A stretch of DNA of 5,327 nt from Komagataeibacter kakiaceti JCM 25156 (GTDB taxonomy: Bacteria; Pseudomonadota; Alphaproteobacteria; Acetobacterales; Acetobacteraceae), in the NCBI RefSeq assembly GCF_000613305.1, contig NZ_BAIO01000141.1:1-5327 (forward strand). Direction: 5' to 3'. A program made the translations under genes and the position numbers. Positions 1-5,327 of this stretch are shown here, in pieces. The notes beneath the pieces were generated by a model that saw only the letters and a list, made by a program, of their open reading frames with translations, did not search any database and was not told where the DNA came from. Positions within the stretch are counted from its first letter, which is position 1, and each line of letters opens with the position of its first letter.

Positions 1-499
<499 letters not shown>

Positions 500-503
<4 letters not shown>

Positions 504-754
504 GACTGACCTCCTTTGACAGACGGTGTGCGGCACCATGCCCGGCGGACGCAGGCGACCGTCACGATGAGGGGAATGGAGAGGGCGGCCCAGGACAGGG
601 CCAGCCAGACGCCGTGCTGGCCCAGCAGGGCAGACAGCAGGCCGAAGGTCGTGAGTAGCCCCAGCGCGATCGGCCATGGCCAGATGGCAACGGACGGACG
701 TGATGCCGAAACAGGCGGAGGTGGCATGGGAATTTCGGGAGCGACGGCGTTCAT
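500..754 (-). CDS. Small two-helix inner-membrane protein between PepSY and exbB
   Basis: This encodes 84 residues. The first 23 are proline-rich (MPPPPVSASRP). Two hydrophobic segments follow, at about residues 24-45 (IWPWPIALGLLTTFGLLSALLG) and 49-69 (VWLALSWAALSIPLIVTVACV). The chain ends in a short basic tail (RRAWCR). The start ATG 754-752 overlaps the PepSY stop as ATGA, and GGAG lies about 8 bases upstream. Its own stop overlaps the exbB start in the same way. I recognise the type as an uncharacterised small membrane protein that accompanies PepSY-TM iron-uptake proteins, but I know no established function. Context suggests a partner or stabiliser of the PepSY reductase, analogous to the small membrane proteins of the Pseudomonas fpvGHJK reductase operon; no homology to those is claimed. 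Existence as a gene is well supported by the two overlaps; the role is inference. Confidence 0.82.
509..517 (-). promoter_or_regulatory. Strong Shine-Dalgarno for exbB
   Basis: The minus strand reads AAAGGAGGT followed by a 5-base spacer and then ATG at 503-501. This near-perfect anti-16S match lies inside the 3' end of the preceding small gene and fixes the exbB start. Its preservation suggests exbB was well translated until the downstream frameshift arose, if that frameshift is real. Confidence 0.8.
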
Positions 755-1998
755 CGGGCCGTCTCCGCCGTCAGGGCAGGAACAGCCGCATCGTCCGCGT
801 CATCCAGTTCGTACCCCAGCGCCCGCAGACGGGCGTCGGTGGCAACTTTCCGCTTGCCCGCCCACAGTACCAGACCGCTGACCAGCACGCCGATCACCAC
901 CACATCGAGCAGTGCCCACAGGATACGCAGCGGCATGCCGCCATAATCGCCGAAATGCAGGGGACGGGAGATTTCGAGGAAGCGCAGATACCACGGCATG
1001 GGATAGGCCCCGGTCAGTTCACCCGTGCGGGCATCGATCAGCACCGGGGTAAACAGTCGGGCGCGTAAAGGTGTCGCACCACGCGTCCAGAGCACGTAAT
1101 GCACCGGACTGCCGAAGGAGGCACCGGGGAAGGATAGGCCGGTCACCTCATTGCCGGGGGCCGCCTTTGCCGCCGTGTCGAACGCGGCCTGCACCGAGGA
1201 TAGATGATCCTGCGATAGCACCGGCAGATTGGCGTAGGGCTTGAGGATCTGGCGCACATCGGTGACGCGCCACAGGCCGAAGAGTGGGGTCTGGAGTTCG
1301 TTGACCAGCCCGGTAAAGCCCGCCACCGTCGCCCAAGTCAGCGTGGTAGCCCCCAGCAGGTTGTGCAAATCGAGCCAGGTCAGGCGCGAGGCCCGATCCG
1401 TTCGGACCGAGCCGAATGGCAGCCGCTTCATGAAGCGGCCATACAGCACGGTGCCGGACACCAGCGATGCCAAGAACACCACCCCCATCGCGCCCATGAA
1501 CAGCGCACCGGGAAGGCCCGCGAACAGGTTCATGTGCAGGCGCGTGCATATGCCAAGGATGACGCCGGTCCAGGTGCGCGGCTCTTTCGGGGCATCGGCG
1601 GGGCGCGACTGTTTCAGCACCTTTGCCGAATGAGCATCGAACTTGATCCAGTGGCCGGAATGGCGGTCGGGATGGTTCTCGTCGTCCTTCAGCGCCTGCC
1701 AGCTCGGCGCCATGGAGACCAGCATGGCAGGTTCGTCATCGTCGGGAGAGACGTTGGTGATGATCTGCCCCGGATAGAGCGCCCTCGCCTTTTGCACGAT
1801 TACGTCGAGATTGGCATTCGGTATATCCGCAGGCAAACTTTCGTAAGGTGGGTCGTCATCACCCACGAAAATGTCCCATATCTGCTCGGAAAACAGCATC
1901 GGCAATCCGGTTACGCATACGCTCAGAAGGAAGACGGTGCAGACAAGGCTGGTCCACTTATGAACGCTGAACCATCGGCGAAGGGCGCGGCGTGTCAT
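751..1998 (-). CDS. PepSY-TM membrane protein, probable ferrisiderophore reductase
   Basis: From ATG 1998 the product has 415 residues. Visible features are a basic N-terminus with VHKW (His13); a first helix at about 16-36; a large periplasmic part at about 38-143; a second helix at about 160-186 preceded by RLHMNLF (His155); a third helix at about 214-233 preceded by LDLHNLLG (His212); a second periplasmic PepSY part at about 250-345 containing IDARTGEL; RPLHFGDYGG (His348); and a fourth helix at about 357-380 with a short acidic cytoplasmic tail. Four helices with membrane-edge histidines match the PepSY-TM family, in which Pseudomonas FoxB and FpvG act in ferrisiderophore reduction at the inner membrane. 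Function here is by family and context. The frame stays open to an ATG at 2040, and ATGs also occur at 2010 and 2007, but the putative promoter and Fur-like site cover 2012-2040. None of these starts has a good Shine-Dalgarno, so the start is uncertain. Confidence 0.88.
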   Translation of the reverse strand: MTRRALRRWFSVHKWTSLVCTVFLLSVCVTGLPMLFSEQIWDIFVGDDDPPYESLPADIPNANLDVIVQKARALYPGQIITNVSPDDDEPAMLVSMAPSWQALKDDENHPDRHSGHWIKFDAHSAKVLKQSRPADAPKEPRTWTGVILGICTRLHMNLFAGLPGALFMGAMGVVFLASLVSGTVLYGRFMKRLPFGSVRTDRASRLTWLDLHNLLGATTLTWATVAGFTGLVNELQTPLFGLWRVTDVRQILKPYANLPVLSQDHLSSVQAAFDTAAKAAPGNEVTGLSFPGASFGSPVHYVLWTRGATPLRARLFTPVLIDARTGELTGAYPMPWYLRFLEISRPLHFGDYGGMPLRILWALLDVVVIGVLVSGLVLWAGKRKVATDARLRALGYELDDADDAAVPALTAETAR

Positions 1999-2011
1999 GG
2001 GAACCATCATT

Positions 2012-2040
2012 TTAATAATGATTGTGAGAATGAGTTGCAA
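2012..2040 (-). promoter_or_regulatory. Candidate promoter of the PepSY-small protein-exbB operon
   Basis: On the minus strand TTGCAA (2040-2035, 4 of 6 matches to the -35 consensus) is followed by exactly 17 bases and then TATTAA (2017-2012, 4 of 6 matches to the -10 consensus). A Fur-like site fills the spacer and the -35 element. Transcription would begin at about 2007-2004, almost on the candidate start codons, which would give a very short leader or a leaderless mRNA. Position and operator overlap make this plausible; the element matches alone are modest. Confidence 0.5.
2025..2039. promoter_or_regulatory. Fur-box-like operator ahead of the PepSY operon
   Basis: The plus strand reads TGAGAAT G AGTTGCA, which matches the 7-1-7 Fur consensus TGATAAT N ATTATCA at 10 of 14 arm positions. 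The adjoining bases AATAAT GATTGT GAGAAT (2014-2031) also read as successive GATAAT-like hexamers, the alternative description of Fur sites. It sits between the proposed -35 and -10 of the operon, where a bound repressor would block RNA polymerase. Iron-dependent repression of these uptake genes is the natural reading. Other alphaproteobacterial iron regulators could be responsible instead. Confidence 0.55.
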
Positions 2041-2096
2041 ATAAAATCTGCACCGGTTCCAGCCTGTTCCATTGCGTCGTGCCTCTGACTATCCCG

Positions 2097-2147
2097 AAAA
2101 AAATCAGCAGGCGTCCGGCCCTGTCGTCCTGTCAGCAAACCGGCCGG
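2097..2147 (-). terminator. Candidate Rho-independent terminator after the exporter remnant
   Basis: On the minus strand CCGGCC (2147-2142) can pair with GGCCGG (2120-2115) across a 21-base loop. A run of seven T (2103-2097) follows 11 bases later. A shorter CAGG/CCTG stem lies closer to the T run. The long loop and the gap before the T run make it imperfect, but its place between the exporter remnant and the PepSY promoter is right. No other feature is evident between 2041 and 2207. Confidence 0.3.
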
Positions 2148-2207
2148 AATGCCGCCTCTGTTATAAAGACGAGCCAGTGGCGGATTTTTTCATAAGAAAC
2201 CCGGTTT

Positions 2208-2696
2208 TTATATTACCGGCGGGACCATGGTGCCTTTTTCCGATGGATGGTGTCCCTGTGCCCGCGTGGCATGCCTCTCCTGCCCCGTTCCGGTCGGGTG
2301 GCTGTCGTTTATGATGCGCCCTTCATCCAGATGGATGATATGGTCATCATGCGAGATGACGATCAGCGTTCGCCCTGCCGCTTTCAGTTCAGGCAGGATT
2401 TCAGTGTAAAAAACACGGCGGAAAACCGGGTCCTGATCGGCTGCCCACTCGTCCAGCATCAGGACTGGCCGGTGTTCAGCAAGCGCCTGCACCAGCGCCA
2501 GAGGCCCGCGCTGGCCAGTGGAAAGGTCGGTGGTGCTGAAACGGCTCTGCTCCAGCCTGACCTTGTGGGTAAGGCCCAACCGTTCCCCCCAGTATGCCGC
2601 AAGGGCCAAGGTCCGTTCATCGGGGTGCGGCAGGTTCTCAAACAGGAAATAATCCGTAAAAACCGTTGCAAAAAGCTGGCGGTAGGACACGGGCAC
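2208..2696 (-). pseudogene. Remnant of a SyrD/PvdE-type siderophore/cyclic-peptide export ABC transporter (C-terminal ATPase only)
   Basis: The intact family consists of about 550 residues: six membrane helices fused to an ATPase, exporting peptide siderophores or lipopeptides across the inner membrane (PvdE, SyrD). Here only 162 residues remain from GTG 2696. YRQLFATVFTDYFLF (about 5-19) is the Q-loop region, FSTTDLSTGQR (53-63) the ABC signature, PVLMLDEWAADQDP (77-90) the Walker B segment with its catalytic Glu83, and VISHDD (113-118) the H-loop. The transmembrane domain and Walker A are absent, so it cannot be a working exporter. Two internal scars are visible: SHDD runs straight into HIIHLDEGRI, lacking about seven or eight residues (family pattern HDDxYFxxAD), and GQRGPLAL replaces the usual GQRKRLAL. 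The frame is open back to 2759 with no ATG and no convincing ribosome site. The family call is strong from the STTDLSxGQ and DEWAADQDP motifs; 'remnant' follows from the missing parts. Confidence 0.85.
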
Positions 2697-2772
2697 CGCT
2701 TTCCAAGAAGATCGACGTACGGGGCTTTGCCTTATCGCGCGTCGTATCTCCTGCTGTTTTTATGTCCTGTAA

Positions 2773-2787
2773 TAACAATCATTCGCA
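2773..2787. promoter_or_regulatory. Second Fur-box-like site, upstream of the exporter remnant
   Basis: The plus strand reads TAACAAT C ATTCGCA, 10 of 14 arm matches to the 7-1-7 Fur consensus; ATCATTCGCAT resembles Fur-site half-sequences in other proteobacteria. It lies about 75 bases upstream of the remnant's first GTG, with GGAG at 2751-2748 between them. It may be the relic operator of the former exporter gene. No plus-strand gene follows it. Confidence 0.4.
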
Positions 2788-2985
2788 TATTCAAGTTGCG
2801 TATGATGTAGTCGATGTTTCGTATGTCACCGTCGGGACACATGCGACATGTTTTTTTGGTTCTTATAAAAGTGTATTAAAATCAGTATGTTGCATGAATC
2901 TGTCCCAAAATATCGGACTGCTGTCGCCGCGCGCTGTTATTTCCTGTCGGGATGGATCGTCTGTATGGGATGCCTTCGCTGTGTC

Positions 2986-3000
2986 ATGCGATAATCGCAT
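2986..3000. repeat. Perfect 7-1-7 palindrome just downstream of the receptor gene
   Basis: ATGCGAT A ATCGCAT is a perfect inverted repeat with a one-base centre. It starts 26 bases after the receptor stop codon in the direction of transcription. A second small inverted repeat, TAACT GAT AGTTA (3000-3012), abuts it. The 15-base 7-1-7 geometry and TGCGATAATCGCA core resemble a Fur-type operator, but a one-base centre cannot form a tight hairpin and no T run follows, so terminator function is unlikely. What binds it, if anything, is unknown. Confidence 0.55.
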
Positions 3001-3025
3001 AACTGATAGTTAATATTTGCAGTCA

Positions 3026-5327
3026 TCACCAGCTATACGTCACCTTGCCGATCACATTGCGGTTTGCGCCGATATAACAGCCGGTGTCAGCACCTGCGCA
3101 ACTGGGGTAGTAACGTTGGTTGAGCAGGTTCTGCGCGGTGACCTGAAACAGCATGCCCTTCAGCCGGGGGGCCACGGTGTCCAGCGCGTACTGTGCCTGC
3201 GCATCCACCAGCACATAGCTGGGTGTGACATATTCCAGCGTGTTGTCCACCAGCGTATTACCGTTGTAGCGCACGCCCGCGCCAAACCCTAAGCCCCGCA
3301 GCGGGCCGTTGCGCAGGTCGTAATGCCCCCAGACCGAGAATGTCTGTTTGGGCACCGCAATCGGGCGCTCGCCGGTCAGGTTGCCACTGCCGCGCGTATA
3401 GGCAACATCCTGATAGGTATAGGCCGCGATGATGTTCAGGTTGCGGGTCAGGTCCACATGGGCTTCGAGTTCGATCCCGCGCGAGCGGATGCCGCCGGTC
3501 TGGGTATAGAAATCGATATGGACCGGATCGGTGACCAGCACGTTGCTCTGCTTCAGGTCATATAGTGCGGCCGTAAAAAAGCCGTTGAAGCCATGCGGCT
3601 GGTATTTCAGCCCCACTTCAAACTGCCGCCCCCGCGTGGGTTTGAACGGCGTGCCGTTGAAGGACAGGTTGTTGGCAGGCTGAAAGGATTCCGCGTAATG
3701 GAAATAGGGTGAAAGCCCGATGGGGAAGGCATACAGGATGCCGCCACGCCACGTCGTGGCCTGGTCCGCCTGGTTGAAGCTGCCGCCGCTATCGGTCTGG
3801 TCGCGGGTGTCGATGGTGGACCAGTCATGGCGTACGCCGCCCTGCACGTGCAGCCTGCCCCATGTCATCTGGTCCTCGCCATATATGCCTTCCTGATTGG
3901 TGGTGATGCTCTGATCTTCATACAGGTCCAGCTTGCCAATAGTCTGGCCATAGGTTGGTGAAAAGACATCCAGCGAGGGGGCGTCGCCGTAATACAGGTT
4001 CGCTGAATCACGGATATTCTGCCAGTTGCCGCCAATGATCACGTTGTGTTTGACCGGTCCGGTGCGGAAATGGCCAACGATCTGTTCTTCCACCGTGACC
4101 GTGTCGAAATGCTCCTCCGACCCGTAGGCCGCGCGCTCCAGCGTGCGGTTGTCATCATCGAGCATCCCGCCCGAGGACACCTGCTGGAAAAACGCCCCCA
4201 CATTCGCGTAACGGGCAAATGACTTGAAGGTCCAGTTGGGCGCAATCTGGTAGCTCAGGCGGTAGTTCACCGCCGTCTGGGTGCGCTTGTAGGTCTCGAA
4301 ATTCGGGTCACCGGGGTAGAAATGGTCCGAAATCTTGCCATTCGGGTTGGGCAGGATGGTGCCTTCCAGCGGCGCGGTATCAAAATTGCCGCCACGCGGG
4401 TCACGCTGCCAGAAGGCGGAGAGCGTCATGGTCAGGCGGTCATTGGGGGTCCATGTCAGCGATGGCAGGACGCCGAAGCGTTCGTTGCGGGTGTGTTCGT
4501 CCTGCGTGCCCGAGGTGGTGGCAGTCGCGGCGATCCGGTACAGCCACTTGCCATCACGGTCGATCCGCCCGCCAAAATCGGCGGTGCCGCGCACGTAGCC
4601 GTATGTTCCGCCCTCGACCGAGATGGAGTGGACGGGCGTGGCCGTTGGCTGTTTCGTGGTCAGCACGATGGCGCCGCCGGGATTGGACTGCCCGTAAAGG
4701 ACCGAAGGCGGCCCCTTGAGGATGTCGATCCGGTCCAGCAGATACGGGTCAATCTGCTGGGTGGCGTAGTAGGCACCGTTGAACAGGCGCAGGTTGTCAA
4801 CAAACTCATCCGCGCCTGCGGCCCCCTGGAAGCCGCGGATTTCCACCATGTCGAACCGTGTGGTGTAACCCGATGCCACATCCCCCGACACACCGGCATT
4901 ATACCGCAGGGCCTCGGCTATGGTGCGGGCGTTCTGCTGGTCCAGTTGCGCGCGGGTTACGACGGATACGGATTCCGGGGTTTCGATCAATGGCGTGTCG
5001 GTCTTGGTGGCCGCACTCGAATTTTTGGGCACAAGCCCTGCCCGCCCCGATGTGGCGTAAACGGCGATCTGCTCTTCTTTCCACCCTTGTCTGCCGCCCC
5101 CGTTCCCCTGCCCTTCCACCCGCACCGGATCAAGGGGGATGGCGGCAGGCGCGCGGACGAGCGAGACGGAATGCGCCCCGGTTCTGTGGTAACTGATGCC
5201 CGTGCCCGCCAGAAGGCTGGCAAGCGCCTGTTCCGCAGTCATCTGCCCGCTCACCGCCCCTGAGCGTGCGCCCGCTATCGTGGCGCTGTCGAACGCAATC
5301 TGCAGACCGGTCTGCGCGCCAAAGGCG
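3026..5327 (-). CDS. TonB-dependent ferric-siderophore receptor with STN signalling domain (5' end off-window)
   Basis: The reading frame enters from the window edge; 766 residues are visible, ending in YSW with an aromatic terminus typical of outer-membrane barrels. Numbered from the edge, residues 1-58 are most of a secretin/TonB N-terminal (STN) domain (QTGLQIAFDSATIAG, MTAEQALASLLAGTGISY). LDPVRVEG (65-72) is a possible TonB box. DTPLIETPESVSVVTRAQL (110-128) opens the plug, which continues with EIRGFQ and ILKGPPSVLYGQSNPGGAI. The barrel fills the rest. The late SCAGADTGCYIGANR segment with its Cys pair resembles FhuA/FoxA-type hydroxamate receptors, so a hydroxamate ferrisiderophore is my tentative ligand. 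An STN domain marks a transducer that normally contacts a FecR-type anti-sigma factor, so a fecI/fecR-like pair is expected just upstream. A GTG at 5254 could be mistaken for a start, but the STN sequence continues through it. No internal lesion seen. Confidence 0.95.
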   Translation of the reverse strand, partial: AFGAQTGLQIAFDSATIAGARSGAVSGQMTAEQALASLLAGTGISYHRTGAHSVSLVRAPAAIPLDPVRVEGQGNGGGRQGWKEEQIAVYATSGRAGLVPKNSSAATKTDTPLIETPESVSVVTRAQLDQQNARTIAEALRYNAGVSGDVASGYTTRFDMVEIRGFQGAAGADEFVDNLRLFNGAYYATQQIDPYLLDRIDILKGPPSVLYGQSNPGGAIVLTTKQPTATPVHSISVEGGTYGYVRGTADFGGRIDRDGKWLYRIAATATTSGTQDEHTRNERFGVLPSLTWTPNDRLTMTLSAFWQRDPRGGNFDTAPLEGTILPNPNGKISDHFYPGDPNFETYKRTQTAVNYRLSYQIAPNWTFKSFARYANVGAFFQQVSSGGMLDDDNRTLERAAYGSEEHFDTVTVEEQIVGHFRTGPVKHNVIIGGNWQNIRDSANLYYGDAPSLDVFSPTYGQTIGKLDLYEDQSITTNQEGIYGEDQMTWGRLHVQGGVRHDWSTIDTRDQTDSGGSFNQADQATTWRGGILYAFPIGLSPYFHYAESFQPANNLSFNGTPFKPTRGRQFEVGLKYQPHGFNGFFTAALYDLKQSNVLVTDPVHIDFYTQTGGIRSRGIELEAHVDLTRNLNIIAAYTYQDVAYTRGSGNLTGERPIAVPKQTFSVWGHYDLRNGPLRGLGFGAGVRYNGNTLVDNTLEYVTPSYVLVDAQAQYALDTVAPRLKGMLFQVTAQNLLNQRYYPSCAGADTGCYIGANRNVIGKVTYSW

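Larger units (their letters stand above)
2760..3025. other. Gene-free, AT-richer spacer between receptor and exporter remnant
   Basis: This stretch of about 265 bases has no open frame with coding character on either strand and is visibly richer in A+T than the flanking genes. It holds a Fur-like site near its low-coordinate end, a perfect palindrome near the receptor stop, and a small plus-strand ACATG/CATGT hairpin with T7 (2839-2857) that serves no visible gene. I see no transposase fragment or insertion-sequence ends. It may be non-coding DNA left by the deletion that removed most of the exporter. Confidence 0.5.

Noticed and set aside
1363..2088. A 241-codon plus-strand open frame opposite the PepSY gene
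   Set aside because: It is antisense to a clear membrane-protein gene, has no family resemblance, and runs through the PepSY promoter region.
2160..2188. TATAAC as a minus-strand -10 element
   Set aside because: The matching -35 position reads AAAATC and nothing is encoded directly downstream.
2201..2219. CCGGT/ACCGG hairpin overlapping the stop of the exporter remnant
   Set aside because: The stem is 5 base pairs with a 9-base loop and no proper T run in the minus-strand direction. The candidate at 2097-2147 is better.
2839..2857. Plus-strand ACATG-CGA-CATGT hairpin followed by seven T, like a terminator
   Set aside because: The stem is only 5 base pairs, and no plus-strand gene precedes it.
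4322..5263. A 313-codon open frame on the plus strand opposite the receptor gene
   Set aside because: It mirrors the receptor's GC-rich codons, its translation has no recognisable domain or plausible composition, and the minus-strand frame is unmistakably a receptor.

Overview
The window looks like part of an iron-siderophore uptake locus from a GC-rich alphaproteobacterium. Protein style (the PepSY protein and its small partner, the receptor, the exporter remnant) is most reminiscent of acetic acid bacteria such as Komagataeibacter/Gluconacetobacter. That placement is recognition from memory and cannot be proven here. All supported genes are on the minus strand, so the biological order runs from high to low coordinates.

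Layout in transcription order: (1) 5327-3026, a TonB-dependent siderophore receptor with an N-terminal STN signalling domain, whose 5' end lies outside the window. (2) 3025-2760, a gene-free AT-richer stretch with a perfect 7-1-7 palindrome just after the receptor stop and a Fur-box-like sequence further on. (3) 2696-2208 (frame open from 2759), a remnant of a SyrD/PvdE-type cyclic-peptide/siderophore export ABC transporter that keeps only the C-terminal part of its ATPase. (4) 2207-2011, a candidate terminator, then a promoter with an embedded Fur-like operator. (5) 1998-751, a PepSY-TM membrane protein of the ferrisiderophore-reductase type. (6) 754-500, a small two-helix membrane protein. 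(7) 503-1, an ExbB proton-channel gene carrying a single-base frameshift and running off the window edge. Genes 5, 6 and 7 are chained by two ATGA start/stop overlaps and so form one translationally coupled operon; exbD and tonB would be expected beyond coordinate 1.

Functionally the genes fit one pathway. The outer-membrane receptor binds a ferric siderophore and probably signals through an off-window FecR/FecI-type pair. ExbB would help energise import through TonB, and the PepSY protein would reduce or otherwise process the imported complex at the inner membrane. Two of the parts are damaged: the exporter has lost its membrane domain and Walker A, and exbB is frameshifted. The simplest reading is a locus that once exported and imported a peptide siderophore and has since decayed on the export side. 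The exbB lesion could be real or a sequencing error. I see no RNA genes, CRISPR, intact insertion sequences or wholly new system.
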